64,000 nt of DNA from positions 1 to 64,000 of the forward strand of contig NZ_JOEV01000010.1 in the NCBI RefSeq assembly GCF_000721105.1. Reading direction: 5' to 3'. The notes under the pieces are model-generated. The model was given only the letters and a program-made list of their open reading frames with translations, was not told the origin of the DNA and ran no database searches. Below are positions 16,903-26,803 of this stretch, piece by piece (within the stretch, counting starts at the first letter, position 1; each line of letters begins with the position of its first letter). The translations under genes and the position numbers were made by a program. The stretch comes from Streptomyces cellulosae (GTDB taxonomy: Bacteria > Actinomycetota > Actinomycetes > Streptomycetales > Streptomycetaceae).

Positions 16903-18750
16903 ATGGCACGTGCGGTCGGCATCGACCTGGGCACGACTAACTCCGTCGTCAGCGTTCTGGAGGGCGGCGAGCCCACCGTCATCACCAACGCCGAGGGTGC
17001 CAGGACCACGCCGTCCGTCGTCGCCTTTGCCAAGAATGGCGAGGTGCTCGTCGGCGAGGTCGCCAAGCGGCAGGCGGTGACCAACGTGGACCGGACCATC
17101 CGTTCGGTGAAGCGGCACATGGGCACCGACTGGAAGATCGAGCTCGACGGGAAGCCCTTCAACCCGCAGCAGATCTCGGCGTTCATCCTGCAGAAGCTCA
17201 AGCGGGACGCCGAGTCGTACCTGGGCGAGAAGGTCACGGACGCGGTCATCACCGTCCCGGCGTACTTCAACGACTCCGAGCGCCAGGCGACGAAGGAAGC
17301 CGGCGAGATCGCCGGTCTCAACGTCCTGCGCATCGTCAACGAGCCGACCGCGGCCGCGCTCGCGTACGGCCTCGACAAGGACGACCAGACGATCCTCGTC
17401 TTCGACCTCGGTGGCGGCACCTTCGACGTGTCCCTCCTGGAGATCGGTGACGGCGTCGTCGAGGTGAAGGCCACCAACGGCGACAACCACCTCGGTGGCG
17501 ACGACTGGGACCAGCGTGTCGTCGACTACCTGGTGCAGCAGTTCAAGTCCGGTCACGGCGTGGACCTGGCCAAGGACAAGATGGCGCTGCAGCGTCTGCG
17601 CGAGGCGGCCGAGAAGGCCAAGATCGAGCTGTCCAGCTCCACCGAGACCTCGATCAACCTGCCCTACATCACGGCGTCCGCCGAGGGCCCGCTGCACCTG
17701 GACGAGAAGCTCACCCGCGCCCAGTTCCAGCAGCTGACCGCGGACCTGCTGGAGCGCTGCAAGACCCCGTTCCACAACGTCATCAAGGACGCCGGCATCT
17801 CCATCAACGAGATCGACCACGTCGTCCTCGTCGGTGGCTCCACCCGTATGCCCGCCGTCGCCGAGATCGTCAAGGAACTGACCGGCGGCAAGGACGCCAA
17901 CAAGGGTGTGAACCCGGACGAGGTCGTCGCCATCGGCGCCTCGCTCCAGGCCGGTGTCCTCAAGGGTGAGGTCAAGGACGTCCTGCTCCTCGACGTGACC
18001 CCGCTGTCCCTCGGCATCGAGACCAAGGGCGGCATCATGACCAAGCTGATCGAGCGCAACACCACGATCCCGACGAAGCGTTCGGAGATCTTCACCACGG
18101 CCGAGGACAACCAGCCGTCGGTGCAGATCCAGGTCTACCAGGGTGAGCGCGAGATCGCGGCGTACAACAAGAAGCTCGGGATGTTCGAGCTGACCGGTCT
18201 GCCGCCGGCGCCCCGCGGCGTCCCGCAGATCGAGGTGTCCTTCGACATCGACGCCAACGGCATCATGCACGTGACCGCGAAGGACCTCGGCACGGGCAAG
18301 GAGCAGAAGATGACCGTCACCGGCGGCTCCTCGCTGCCGAAGGACGAGGTCGACCGGATGCGTCAGGAGGCCGAGCAGTACGCGGACGAGGACCACCGCC
18401 GCCGCGAGGCCGCCGAGGCCCGCAACCAGGGCGAGCAGCTCGTCTACCAGACGGAGAAGTTCCTCAAGGACAACGAGGACAAGGTCCCCGGCGAGATCAA
18501 GACCGAGGTCGAGGCCGCGGTCACCGAGCTGAAGGACGCCCTCAAGGGTGAGGACACCGCCGAGATCCGTACGGCCACCGAGAAGGTCGCCGCGGTCTCG
18601 CAGAAGCTCGGCCAGGCCATGTACGCCGACGCCGGGCAGGCCGCCGGCGGCTCCTCCGAGGAGGGTGCCGCCGCCGGTGACGCCAAGGCCGACGACGACG
18701 TCGTGGACGCCGAGATCGTGGACGACGAGCGCAAGGACGGTGCCGCGTGA
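16903..18750 (+). CDS. dnaK: Chaperone DnaK (Hsp70)
   Basis: This 615-residue ATP-dependent chaperone carries [16 protein letters not shown] at the N-terminus, [20 protein letters not shown] in the nucleotide-binding domain and [12 protein letters not shown]. The substrate-binding domain begins near residue 365 ([17 protein letters not shown]), and the Ala/Gly/Asp-rich tail ends in [12 protein letters not shown]. It cooperates with DnaJ and GrpE in protein folding and also acts as co-repressor with HspR. GGAGGAAG precedes ATG 16903. Its TGA overlaps the grpE GTG by four bases. Confidence 0.98.
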   Translation: MARAVGIDLGTTNSVVSVLEGGEPTVITNAEGARTTPSVVAFAKNGEVLVGEVAKRQAVTNVDRTIRSVKRHMGTDWKIELDGKPFNPQQISAFILQKLKRDAESYLGEKVTDAVITVPAYFNDSERQATKEAGEIAGLNVLRIVNEPTAAALAYGLDKDDQTILVFDLGGGTFDVSLLEIGDGVVEVKATNGDNHLGGDDWDQRVVDYLVQQFKSGHGVDLAKDKMALQRLREAAEKAKIELSSSTETSINLPYITASAEGPLHLDEKLTRAQFQQLTADLLERCKTPFHNVIKDAGISINEIDHVVLVGGSTRMPAVAEIVKELTGGKDANKGVNPDEVVAIGASLQAGVLKGEVKDVLLLDVTPLSLGIETKGGIMTKLIERNTTIPTKRSEIFTTAEDNQPSVQIQVYQGEREIAAYNKKLGMFELTGLPPAPRGVPQIEVSFDIDANGIMHVTAKDLGTGKEQKMTVTGGSSLPKDEVDRMRQEAEQYADEDHRRREAAEARNQGEQLVYQTEKFLKDNEDKVPGEIKTEVEAAVTELKDALKGEDTAEIRTATEKVAAVSQKLGQAMYADAGQAAGGSSEEGAAAGDAKADDDVVDAEIVDDERKDGAA

Positions 18751-19421
18751 CGGAGGAGACCCCGGGCTTCGAAGAGAAGCCTGACGTCCCCTCCGGCGCC
18801 ACCCCCGACGACGCCGAGCCGCAGGCCGCCTCCCCCTCTGCGGAGGAGGGGGCGGCCCCGGCCGGGGACGCAGCAGCTCAGATCGCCGGCCTGACGGCCC
18901 AGCTGGACCAGGCCCGCAAGGCGCTCGAGGAGCGCACCGCGGACCTCCAGCGGCTCCAGGCCGAGTTCCAGAACTACCGCCGCCGGGTCGAGCGCGACCG
19001 GATCACGGTCAAGGAGATCGCCATCGCGAACCTCCTGACCGAGCTCCTGCCCGTGCTCGACGACATCGGCCGCGCCCGGGAGCACGGCGAACTCGTCGGC
19101 GGCTTCAAGTCCGTCGCCGAGTCGCTGGAGACCACCGCGGCCAAGATGGGCCTGCAGCAGTTCGGCAAGGAGGGCGAGCCCTTCGACCCGACGATCCACG
19201 AGGCGCTGATGCACAGCTACGCGCCGGACGTCACCGAGACGACGTGCGTGGCGATTCTGCAGCCCGGGTACCGGATCGGCGAGCGCACCATCCGCCCCGC
19301 GCGGGTGGCCGTGGCGGAACCGCAGCCGGGGGCCCAGACCGTCAAGGCCGACGGGACCGACGGGACCGACGCAAGCACAGAGGGCGACGACAAGGAGAGC
19401 GGTGGCCCGGACGAGGGCTGA
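18747..19421 (+). CDS. grpE: Nucleotide exchange factor GrpE
   Basis: The 224-residue co-chaperone releases ADP from DnaK. An acidic, low-complexity N-terminal 50 residues is followed by a coiled coil ([20 protein letters not shown]) and the GrpE core [12 protein letters not shown]. The beta-domain includes [25 protein letters not shown] sequence, here beginning [16 protein letters not shown] 18747 overlaps the dnaK stop, implying translational coupling. The C-terminus is a variable acidic tail. Confidence 0.97.
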   Translation: MTEETPGFEEKPDVPSGATPDDAEPQAASPSAEEGAAPAGDAAAQIAGLTAQLDQARKALEERTADLQRLQAEFQNYRRRVERDRITVKEIAIANLLTELLPVLDDIGRAREHGELVGGFKSVAESLETTAAKMGLQQFGKEGEPFDPTIHEALMHSYAPDVTETTCVAILQPGYRIGERTIRPARVAVAEPQPGAQTVKADGTDGTDASTEGDDKESGGPDEG

Positions 19422-19481
19422 GCTTGAACCGAGAAGGCCGACAAGGCCGACAAGGCCGAAAAGGAAGGAGGGACGTCGAGG

Positions 19482-20666
19482 ATGAGCACCAAGGACTTCA
19501 TCGAGAAGGACTACTACAAGGTCCTCGGCGTCCCCAAGGACGCCACCGAGGCCGAGATCAAGAAGGCGTACCGGAAGCTCGCCCGCGAGTTCCACCCGGA
19601 CGCCAACAAGGGAAACGTCAAGGCGGAGGAGCGCTTCAAGGAGATCTCCGAGGCCAACGACATCCTCGGTGACCCCAAGAAGCGCAAGGAGTACGACGAG
19701 GCACGCGCCCTGTTCGGAAGCGGTGGCTTCCGTCCGGGGCCGGGCCCGGGCGCCGGCGGTTCCTTCAACTTCGACCTGGGCGACCTCTTCGGAGGCGGCG
19801 CCCAGGGCGGCGGGGGAGCCGGCGGCTTCGGCGGCGGACTCGGTGACGTCTTCGGGGGCCTGTTCAACCGGGGCGGCGCCGGCACGGGCACGCGTACGCA
19901 GCCCAGGCGCGGCCAGGACATCGAGTCCGAGGTCACCCTCAGCTTCACCGAGGCGATCGAGGGCGCGACGGTCCCGCTGCGGATGTCGAGTCAGCAGCCG
20001 TGCAAGGCCTGTTCGGGCACCGGCGACAAGAACGGCAACCCGCGGGTCTGCCCGACCTGTGTCGGCACCGGCCAGGTGGCGCGGGGTTCCGGCGGCGGTT
20101 TCTCGCTGACCGACCCCTGCCCGGACTGCAAGGGCCGCGGCCTGATCGCCGAGGACCCCTGCGAGGTCTGCCACGGCAGCGGACGGGCCAAGTCCTCGCG
20201 GACCATGCAGGTCCGCATCCCCGCCGGGGTCATGGACAGTCAGCGCATCCGCCTGCGTGGCAAGGGCGCCCCCGGCGAACGCGGCGGCCCGGCGGGCGAC
20301 CTGTACGTCACCGTGCATGTCGACGCCCACCCGGTCTTCGGCCGCAAGGGCGACAACCTCACGGTGACCGTCCCGGTCACGTTCGCGGAGGCGGCCCTCG
20401 GCGGCGAGGTCAGGGTGCCCACCCTGGGCGGACCGTCCGTGACGCTGAAGCTCCCGCCCGGCACGCCCAACGGACGGACCATGCGCGCCCGCGGCAAGGG
20501 CGCGGTCCGCAAGGACGGCACTCGCGGGGATCTGTTGGTCACCGTCGAGGTGAGTGTTCCGAAGGACGTCACGGGGAATGCTCGTGAAGCGCTTGAGGCG
20601 TATCGCGAGGCGACCGCGGGCGAGGACCCGCGGGCGGAGCTGTTCCAGGCCGCGAAGGGAGCATGA
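19482..20666 (+). CDS. dnaJ: Chaperone DnaJ (Hsp40, DnaJ1 type)
   Basis: The 394-residue co-chaperone stimulates DnaK ATPase and delivers substrates. The J domain has YYKVLGVPKDATEAEIKKAY and the essential HPD (residues 38-40 region, FHPDANKG). A Gly/Phe-rich linker follows. The zinc centre has four CxxCxGxG units: CKACSGTG, CPTCVGTG, CPDCKGRG and CEVCHGSG. GGAAGGAGGG lies upstream of ATG 19482. Between grpE and dnaJ, 19434-19463 is a short GCCGACAAG repeat. The stop overlaps hspR by four bases. Confidence 0.97.
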   Translation: MSTKDFIEKDYYKVLGVPKDATEAEIKKAYRKLAREFHPDANKGNVKAEERFKEISEANDILGDPKKRKEYDEARALFGSGGFRPGPGPGAGGSFNFDLGDLFGGGAQGGGGAGGFGGGLGDVFGGLFNRGGAGTGTRTQPRRGQDIESEVTLSFTEAIEGATVPLRMSSQQPCKACSGTGDKNGNPRVCPTCVGTGQVARGSGGGFSLTDPCPDCKGRGLIAEDPCEVCHGSGRAKSSRTMQVRIPAGVMDSQRIRLRGKGAPGERGGPAGDLYVTVHVDAHPVFGRKGDNLTVTVPVTFAEAALGGEVRVPTLGGPSVTLKLPPGTPNGRTMRARGKGAVRKDGTRGDLLVTVEVSVPKDVTGNAREALEAYREATAGEDPRAELFQAAKGA

Positions 20667-21124
20667 GTCAGATGGACGGTCGTCGACGCAACCCGTATGA
20701 ACTGACCGAGGAAACCCCGGTTTACGTCATCTCGGTGGCGGCCCAGCTGTCCGGCCTGCACCCGCAGACCCTGCGCCAGTACGACCGCCTCGGCCTGGTC
20801 TCCCCGGACCGCACCGCCGGCCGGGGCCGCCGCTACTCGGCTCGCGACATCGAACTGCTGCGCCAGGTGCAGCAGTTGTCGCAGGACGAGGGCGTCAACC
20901 TGGCCGGCATCAAGCGGATCATCGAGCTGGAGAACCAGGTCGCCGCCCTCCAGTCCCGCGTCGCGGAGCTGCAGGCGGCCCTGGACGGCGCGGCGGCCGC
21001 GATGCAGCAGCGCGAGGCGGCGGTGCACGCGTCGTACCGCCGCGACCTGGTCCCGTACCAGGAGGTCCAGCAGACCAGCGCGCTGGTGGTGTGGCGGCCG
21101 AAGCGGCAGCAGACGTCGGACTGA
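20663..21124 (+). CDS. hspR: Heat-shock repressor HspR (MerR family)
   Basis: This 153-residue autorepressor binds the HAIR boxes at 16810, 16862 and 34592. The MerR-type winged helix is visible as VYVISVAAQLSGLHPQTLRQYDRLGLVSP, and a dimerising coiled coil (IIELENQVAALQSRVAELQAAL) follows. ATG 20663 overlaps the dnaJ stop (ATGA). The C-terminal VPYQEVQQTSALVVWRPKRQ is the usual end of actinobacterial HspR and may contact DnaK. Confidence 0.97.
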   Translation: MSQMDGRRRNPYELTEETPVYVISVAAQLSGLHPQTLRQYDRLGLVSPDRTAGRGRRYSARDIELLRQVQQLSQDEGVNLAGIKRIIELENQVAALQSRVAELQAALDGAAAAMQQREAAVHASYRRDLVPYQEVQQTSALVVWRPKRQQTSD

Positions 21125-21153
21125 CACGTGCATGCGTGACGCGAAGACGTGAA

Positions 21154-21186
21154 GAAGGGGCCCGGAGGATTCTCCGGGCCCCTTTC
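21154..21186 (+). terminator. Terminator of the dnaK operon
   Basis: A perfect 11-bp stem (GGGGCCCGGAG, 21157-21167; complement 21172-21182) with a GATT loop is flanked by AAGAA and CTTTCG. It lies 32 bases after the hspR stop and also faces the convergent secreted-protein gene, so it may work both ways. Confidence 0.9.
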
Positions 21187-21232
21187 GCGTGCTCAAGTGC
21201 GCGGTGCGGTCAGATCACTCGCGTGGTGCGGG

Positions 21233-23659
21233 TCACAGCCAGGAGTCCCAGATGCCGTAGGCCTCCTCGTCGAAGACCTTCTCGTTGCCCGCCGGGTCGG
21301 TGTAGACGGCCCGGTAGTAGTGGAGGCCGAGCCGGTCCGTGTTCACCGTCCTGTCCATGTGGAACTTCGGGTCGTGGACGTCGCCCGTGGCGAACAGGGT
21401 CCAGGCGCCGACGGCCGGGTCCCACTTCTCCCAGCGGTACTCCGTGTAGTCCTCGCACGGCTTGTCGTAGATGGTCTCGCCGCAGCGGACGTACAGCTCG
21501 GGGTACTGGTCCTCGAACACCTGCGTCGCGGTCCAGCCGGGCGGCCGGGTGTCGGGCAGGGTGACCGAGACGTCGGCGGGGTGGAAGGCCTCGGGGCCGG
21601 CGTAGGAGCCGATCAGGCCGGAGCCGTCCGTGGCGGCCACCTTGTAGACGTGGGTGGCGCCGTCGGGGACCGTCGGGCAGAGGATCTCGGTGGGGCCCAG
21701 GGAGTCGCCGTCCCAGCAGTTCTCCTTCCACGCCGTCTCGCCGGTGTCCGGGTCGGTGACGCCCTGCCAGACGCGGTAGCCGGTGACGTCGTCGTCGGCG
21801 GGCGGCGTCCACGTGAGGCGGACGCCGAGCGGGACCTGCTCCGCCGTCAGGTTCCCCACCGGCGCCGGACGTTCGGTGTCCGGCGTGGTCTCCGTGGCGG
21901 CAGGCCCGGGCTGGGAGGTGTGCCCGTACGTGTCGACGGTCACGACCCGGTACTCGTACGTCGTCTCCGAGGCGCCGGAGATGTCCCAGCAGGTGCCGCG
22001 CAGCACCTTGCTGCCGGCGTATGCGGGGGCGTCGTCATCGGCCCACCACCAGTCCACCGAGGGCGGCTCCATCGTGTCGTTGAAGAGTTCGTTGGGCTTG
22101 CACAGGTCCACGGTGGTGCTCTCGCCGGTCGCCGTGTCGGTACGGACGACCTGGTACGTGAGGTACTTGCCGCCGTCGAAGGTCCACGGGTCGGCGCTCC
22201 ACCACTCCAGCATCACCCCCTCGTCGAAGCGGTTCGCGGTCATCTCGTACGCGGGGACCGCCTCGGGCCGGTCGGCCATCGTCAGCGTGGTCTCCACCGG
22301 GGCGGCGGCGTTGCCCTTCGCGTCCACCGAGCGCACCGCGTACCGGTAGCTGTCGGCGACCGCGACCTGCTGGCGGGGCACGACGTCGGTCTCGGTGGTG
22401 GTGCCTCCCCCGGGCAGGGCGTCGACCCAGCCGCCGGTCTTCGGGTCGTACTGGACGACCTGGTAGGAGGCGGCCCCGCCGACCGGGGACCACGTCAGGT
22501 GGGGAAGGCCCGACTCGTATCGGACGCCGACCTCCGCCACGGCCGGCGGCGGGGTCAGGTCGGAGGTGGTGAACGTGGTGGCCGCCGAGTACGCGGACCA
22601 GTTCCCGGCCGCGTCACGGGCCCGGCCCCGGTAGGTGACCTTGCTGCCGTCGGCCGGGTACCCGGTGTCGCAGATCGCGCCCTTGGTGCCGGAGTACACG
22701 GTGAGCCACTTGCCGGTGGCGGTGTCGAGCCGCTGCATCTCGTACAGCGCGATGTCGGCCGCGTTCTCGGCGGTGGTGACGAGCTGCGGGGCCGCGTAGG
22801 GCTGGTCGATCGGGCACGCGTCCCACTCGACGAACGGGGCGGCGGGCGGTGTCCTGTCCACGGTGGTGACGGGCTGGTCGGTGCTGTCCGCCGACTCGTT
22901 GCCCGCCTTGTCGTACGCGCGGACCTCGTAGTAGTACGTCCTGCCCGTCGGCGGCACGGCCGCGTCCGTGTACGAGGTGGAGGTCGTCGTCGCGAGGGGC
23001 TTGGCGGGGAACGCCGTGCCCTTCAGGCGCCGGTAGACGCGGTACCCCGCGAGGTCCATCTCCTTGTTCTTCGCCCAGGTGACCTTGGCCTTGCCGGTGG
23101 TCTTGTCGTAGGCGACGGAAGTGCTGGTCGGGGTGAGGGGTTTGACCTTGTCGACGGTGGCGGAGGTGCGGGGTGTGTAGGCGAACTTGACGGTGGCGGA
23201 GCCGGTCCAGTTGACGTAGTCGACGCGGAGGGTGTGCTTGCCGGAGGGGATGGTGACGTTGACGTTCTTCGTCACGGTCGTCGACGTGTTCTTCCACACG
23301 TCGACCTTGCGGGTGCCATCGACGTAGACCCGTATGCCGTCCTGCGCCTGCGCGGCGAAGGTGAAGGGGCCGCCGGAGCCGAAGTCCCGGGTGACGGACC
23401 AGCGGACGCCGAAGTTGTTGGAGGGGAGGCCCGAAGTGGGTGCTCCCGTCCGCCAGTTCTGGTCGATCGTGCTGTCGCAGTCGGTCTTCTTCGGTGTGCC
23501 GGAGAAGGCGGTGTTCGCGAAGAACTGCCGCTTGTAGACCGGCGAGGTGCAGGTCGTGGCGGCGGAGGCGGGGGCGGCGACGGCGGTGAGCAGGCCGCCC
23601 GCGGTGGCGAGCACGACGGCGGTGGAGGCCGCGGCGGTCGTGCGTCTGGCTGGGTTCAT
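21233..23659 (-). CDS. Secreted PA14 / multi-fibronectin type III protein
   Basis: The 808-residue precursor has a signal peptide (MNPARRTTAAAST...APASA, cleavage near residue 34) followed by a PA14-like region. That region contains VRWSVTRDFGSGGPFTF, QDGIRVYVDGTRKVDVW and GKHTLRVDYVNWTGSATVKF, a fold that often binds carbohydrate. At least five fibronectin type III modules follow, recognisable by YRVYRRLKG, TYYYEVRAYDKAGN, SYRYAVRSVDAKGN, TYEYRVVTVDTYG and HVYKVAATDGSG. No enzymatic domain or wall anchor is visible. AAGGA precedes ATG 23659. It is probably an extracellular adhesin or matrix protein. Confidence 0.82.
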   Translation of the reverse strand: MNPARRTTAAASTAVVLATAGGLLTAVAAPASAATTCTSPVYKRQFFANTAFSGTPKKTDCDSTIDQNWRTGAPTSGLPSNNFGVRWSVTRDFGSGGPFTFAAQAQDGIRVYVDGTRKVDVWKNTSTTVTKNVNVTIPSGKHTLRVDYVNWTGSATVKFAYTPRTSATVDKVKPLTPTSTSVAYDKTTGKAKVTWAKNKEMDLAGYRVYRRLKGTAFPAKPLATTTSTSYTDAAVPPTGRTYYYEVRAYDKAGNESADSTDQPVTTVDRTPPAAPFVEWDACPIDQPYAAPQLVTTAENAADIALYEMQRLDTATGKWLTVYSGTKGAICDTGYPADGSKVTYRGRARDAAGNWSAYSAATTFTTSDLTPPPAVAEVGVRYESGLPHLTWSPVGGAASYQVVQYDPKTGGWVDALPGGGTTTETDVVPRQQVAVADSYRYAVRSVDAKGNAAAPVETTLTMADRPEAVPAYEMTANRFDEGVMLEWWSADPWTFDGGKYLTYQVVRTDTATGESTTVDLCKPNELFNDTMEPPSVDWWWADDDAPAYAGSKVLRGTCWDISGASETTYEYRVVTVDTYGHTSQPGPAATETTPDTERPAPVGNLTAEQVPLGVRLTWTPPADDDVTGYRVWQGVTDPDTGETAWKENCWDGDSLGPTEILCPTVPDGATHVYKVAATDGSGLIGSYAGPEAFHPADVSVTLPDTRPPGWTATQVFEDQYPELYVRCGETIYDKPCEDYTEYRWEKWDPAVGAWTLFATGDVHDPKFHMDRTVNTDRLGLHYYRAVYTDPAGNEKVFDEEAYGIWDSWL

Positions 23660-23805
23660 GCGGTCCTTCGGTCCTGAGGTCGAACGGCCGGCTAAGCCGT
23701 CGACGATCATGACCGACGAGGCAGGAACTTGGTTGTACGGGACTTTTGGGCGTTGTTTCTACCCCGGATGACCCATATCTTCACAGGAACCACACCACTA
23801 ACTTT

Positions 23806-23826
23806 GCTATCTCAATAAGTGATAGC
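23806..23826. promoter_or_regulatory. Inverted repeat in divergent promoter region
   Basis: GCTATC at 23806 and GATAGC at 23821 form a 6-bp inverted repeat with a 9-base spacer. They lie in unusually A+T-rich sequence between the divergent PA14 protein and binding-protein genes, about 80 bp before the lipoprotein start. This resembles an operator for a sugar-responsive repressor; the regulator is not in the window. Confidence 0.4.
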
Positions 23827-23907
23827 TCCTTGACGGCTCGGTGAAGGCAGCGTTTGCTGCCCTCACCTGGGTCGCGATACGCACCCTCGTTCGGAAGGCA
23901 CGTGCAA

Positions 23908-25026
23908 GTGAACACCCGTACACGTCGTAGCGGCATCGCAGTCGCCGCAGGTTCCCTCACGCTGTCCCTGAGCGCCTGCGGTGCGTTGGGAGTGAGCGGA
24001 AGCAGCAGTGAGGCGAGCCCGACCAAGGGGAACGACATCACGGTGGGGCTGCTGCTGCCGGAGAAGGCGAACACCCGCTACGACAAGTTCGACCGCCCGA
24101 GCATCGAGGCCAAGGTCGCCGAACTCACGGACAAGCAGGGCAAGGTCGACTACGCCAACGCCGACGCGAGCGCGAAGAGGCAGGCCCAGCAGCTGCAGAA
24201 GATGATCGACGACCAGGTCGACGTCATCCTGCTGGACGCCGTCGACGCGCACGCCATAGCCGGCGGTGTGAAGAAGGCGAAGGACGCGGGCATCCCCGTC
24301 ATCGCCTACGACCGGCTCGCCGAGGGCCCGATCGACGCGTACGTCTCCTTCGACAACGAGCTGGTCGGCGAGGTCCAGGGGCGCTCCCTCATCGAGAAGC
24401 TGGGCTCGAACGTCGACACGTCCTCCAAGATCGTCATGATGAACGGCTCGTCCACCGACCCCAACGCCAAGCAGTTCAAGGCGGGCGCGCTCTCCGAGCT
24501 GCAGGGCAAGATCACCATCGCCAAGTCGTACGACACCGTCGACTGGAAGCCCGAGAACGCCGAGGCCAACATGAAGCAGGCCATCGCGGCGATCGGCGCG
24601 AACAACATCGTCGGCGTCTACTCCGCCAACGACGGCATGGCCGGCGGTGTCATCAAGGCGCTGAAACAGGCCGGTGTCACCGAACTGCCGCCGGTCACCG
24701 GCCAGGACGCCGAGCTGCCCGCCGTGCAGCGGATCCTCACGGGCGAGCAGTACATGAGCGTGTACAAGTCGTACCCGCAGGAGGCCGAGTCCGCCGCCGA
24801 GATGGCCGTGGCGAAGGTCCAGGGCAAGGACATCCAGTTCGAGGCCCTCGCCTCGGAGCGCGTCGACAGCCCCACCGACAAGGGCATCCCGGCGCAGCTG
24901 GTCCCCGTGGTCGCCCTGACGAAGAGCAACATCAGGAGCACGGTGGTCGAGGACGGCATCTACAAGGTGTCCGACATCTGCACCGGCGAGTTCAAGAGCG
25001 CCTGCGCGGCGGCGAAGCTGAAGTAG
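23908..25026 (+). CDS. Sugar-binding lipoprotein of ABC-transporter type (orphan)
   Basis: The 372-residue periplasmic-binding-protein-type lipoprotein resembles xylose/ribose binders. A basic start is followed by LTLSLSACG with lipobox Cys24, then ITVGLLLPEKANTRYDKFD, a VDVILLDAVDAHAIAGGVKKAKDAGIPVIAYDRL segment (about residues 100-135) and VYSANDGMAGGVIKAL. GTG 23908 with GGAAGG upstream places the lipobox correctly. No permease or ATPase gene lies nearby, so it either uses transport partners elsewhere or is a receptor. A binding lipoprotein following hspR also occurs, to my recollection, in S. coelicolor. Confidence 0.87.
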   Translation: MNTRTRRSGIAVAAGSLTLSLSACGALGVSGSSSEASPTKGNDITVGLLLPEKANTRYDKFDRPSIEAKVAELTDKQGKVDYANADASAKRQAQQLQKMIDDQVDVILLDAVDAHAIAGGVKKAKDAGIPVIAYDRLAEGPIDAYVSFDNELVGEVQGRSLIEKLGSNVDTSSKIVMMNGSSTDPNAKQFKAGALSELQGKITIAKSYDTVDWKPENAEANMKQAIAAIGANNIVGVYSANDGMAGGVIKALKQAGVTELPPVTGQDAELPAVQRILTGEQYMSVYKSYPQEAESAAEMAVAKVQGKDIQFEALASERVDSPTDKGIPAQLVPVVALTKSNIRSTVVEDGIYKVSDICTGEFKSACAAAKLK

Positions 25027-25043
25027 CCGGCCCGGCCGGCCTG

Positions 25044-26222
25044 TTACGTGCTCGCCTCGGTGCTCCCGGCGAAGGCGCCCTTGGTGAAGACCAGTTCGGC
25101 GAAGCGTTCGCCGATGCGGCGGTGGGCGGCTGCGTCCGGGTGGAGGTTGTCGGGCAGCGGCAGGTCGGCGTGGTCCTGTTCGCCGTAGAGCTCGCGGCCG
25201 TCGAGGTGGTGCAGGTTCGGGTCGTCGGCCGATCGCTGGGTGACGATCCGGTTCAGTTCGTCCCGGATGACACCGAGGGTGAGCTTGCCGCTCGCGCGTT
25301 CCGCCGGGTCGCCCATCGCCTGGAACCGCAGCTGTCCGTTGCTCAGGGAACTGAGGTCCGGGGCGCTGGGGCCGGGGGTGTCCTCGTGGATGGGGCACAG
25401 GATCGGCGAGACGACCAGCAGCGGGGTGGTGGGGTGCCCCTCGCGGATGGTGTCGAGGAAGCCGTGCACGGCCGGGGTGAAGGCGCGCAGCCGCATCACG
25501 TCGGCGTTGACCAGGTTGATCCCGATCTTGACGCTGATCAGGTCGGCCGGAGTGTCCCGCATGGTCCGGGCGGTGAACGGGTCGAGCAGGGCGCTGCCGC
25601 CCAGACCCAGGTTGATCAGCTCGGCCCCGCCGAGACGCGCGGCGAGCGCCGGCCAGATGGAGGTCGGGCCCGCGGCGTCCGAGCCGTGGCTGATGGAGCT
25701 GCCGTGGTGCAGCCAGACGGGGCGGCCCGGGTCGGGGGCGGGTTCGACGGGGGCGTCGGTGCGCAGGGCGAGGAGTTCGGTGGTCTCGTTGTGCGGCAGC
25801 CAGATCTCGACCGTCTTGTCCGTCTCCGGCAGGTCGGTGAAGCGGACGGTGCCGGGCGGCCCGGACTCGTGCTCGGCGGTTCCGGCAGTCATGTCGATGG
25901 TGAGGGTGTCGCCGCCGCTCACGCTGCCCCGGTCGGCCGGGCGGCCGTCGACGAGCAGTTCGTACAGGCCGTCCGGGCGGGGCGGGGCGCCGACGTAGAC
26001 CCGCTTGGTGGGGCGGGTCTCCAGCTCGACGGCGGTGGCCCGGGTGCGGAAGGCCAGTCGTACGCCGGACGGCTGGGACTCGACCATGGCCAGCTGCGGG
26101 TCGGCGCACTGGGCGCGGGCCCAGGCGGGCAGCCGGTGCGGGAGCAGGCCGTGCGCGGTGAGCTCGACGTCGAGGGCACCGCGCAGCAGGTCCGCGGTGA
26201 GGGGTGTGGTGATCCAGGTCAT
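25044..26222 (-). CDS. Two-domain SGNH/GDSL hydrolase
   Basis: This 392-residue putative carbohydrate esterase has an N-terminal beta-sandwich (about residues 1-165) typical of two-domain SGNH esterases. The nucleophile block reads VWLHHGSSISHG, where Ser176 replaces the GDS serine as GSS. Oxyanion residues lie in INLGLGGSALLDP and the catalytic Asp/His in DNLHPDAAAHRRIGERF. There is no signal peptide, so it acts in the cytoplasm. Its ATG overlaps the stop of the TetR gene (ATGA), so the regulator and enzyme are co-translated; the substrate is not evident. Confidence 0.83.
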   Translation of the reverse strand: MTWITTPLTADLLRGALDVELTAHGLLPHRLPAWARAQCADPQLAMVESQPSGVRLAFRTRATAVELETRPTKRVYVGAPPRPDGLYELLVDGRPADRGSVSGGDTLTIDMTAGTAEHESGPPGTVRFTDLPETDKTVEIWLPHNETTELLALRTDAPVEPAPDPGRPVWLHHGSSISHGSDAAGPTSIWPALAARLGGAELINLGLGGSALLDPFTARTMRDTPADLISVKIGINLVNADVMRLRAFTPAVHGFLDTIREGHPTTPLLVVSPILCPIHEDTPGPSAPDLSSLSNGQLRFQAMGDPAERASGKLTLGVIRDELNRIVTQRSADDPNLHHLDGRELYGEQDHADLPLPDNLHPDAAAHRRIGERFAELVFTKGAFAGSTEAST

Positions 26223-26788
26223 GGGGTGGGCCAGTTCCGTAGCAGGGAGTCGAGGGCGTCCAGGATGCGCGTCCAGCTCTCCTGGCTGTCCGGGGCGCTG
26301 TGGCTGAAACCGCCCGCCAGTTCCAGGCTGACGTAGCCGTGGAAGACGCTGCCGAGCAGCCGGACGGCGTGGGTCTGGTCCGGCTCGGTCAGCTCGTAGC
26401 CGCGCAGGATCGCCCGGGTCATGTGGGCGTGCCTGGGGCCGGCGCTTCCGGCCGCCGCCTCCGGGCTGAGCGGGAAGCGGGTCGCCGCGTAGCGCCCGGG
26501 GTGTTCGCGGGCGTAGTCGCGGTAGACGTCGGCCAGGGCGGTCAGGGCGTCCTTGCCGGCCCGTCCGGCCAGCGCGGCGCCGCCCCGGTCGGCGAGTTCC
26601 TCCAGGGCCAGCAGGGCGATCCGGGTCTTCAGGTCCTCGGAGTTGCGGACGTGCGAGTACAGGCTCGCGACCCTGACGTCGAACCGTCGGGCCAGCTCCG
26701 AGACGGTCACCTGTTCGAACCCGACCTCGTCGGCCAGTTCGGCCCCCGCTCGCGTCAGCCGCTCGGGGGTCAGCCCTGCGCGCACCAT
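26219..26788 (-). CDS. TetR-family transcriptional regulator
   Basis: The 189-residue repressor has a helix-turn-helix at about residues 24-48 (VTVSELARRFDVRVASLYSH). Its C-terminal ligand domain resembles the WHG-containing type (HGYVSLELAGGFS). AGGAGG lies eight bases before ATG 26788. It probably controls itself and the coupled SGNH hydrolase through the inverted repeat at 26804-26849. Confidence 0.88.
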   Translation of the reverse strand: MVRAGLTPERLTRAGAELADEVGFEQVTVSELARRFDVRVASLYSHVRNSEDLKTRIALLALEELADRGGAALAGRAGKDALTALADVYRDYAREHPGRYAATRFPLSPEAAAGSAGPRHAHMTRAILRGYELTEPDQTHAVRLLGSVFHGYVSLELAGGFSHSAPDSQESWTRILDALDSLLRNWPTP

Positions 26789-26803
26789 GAATGCCGCCCT
26801 CCT

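Noticed and set aside
16066..18396. Long minus-strand frame opposite dnaK
   Set aside because: Antisense shadow of a highly conserved gene; the composition is low-complexity Asp/Val/Leu/Gly.
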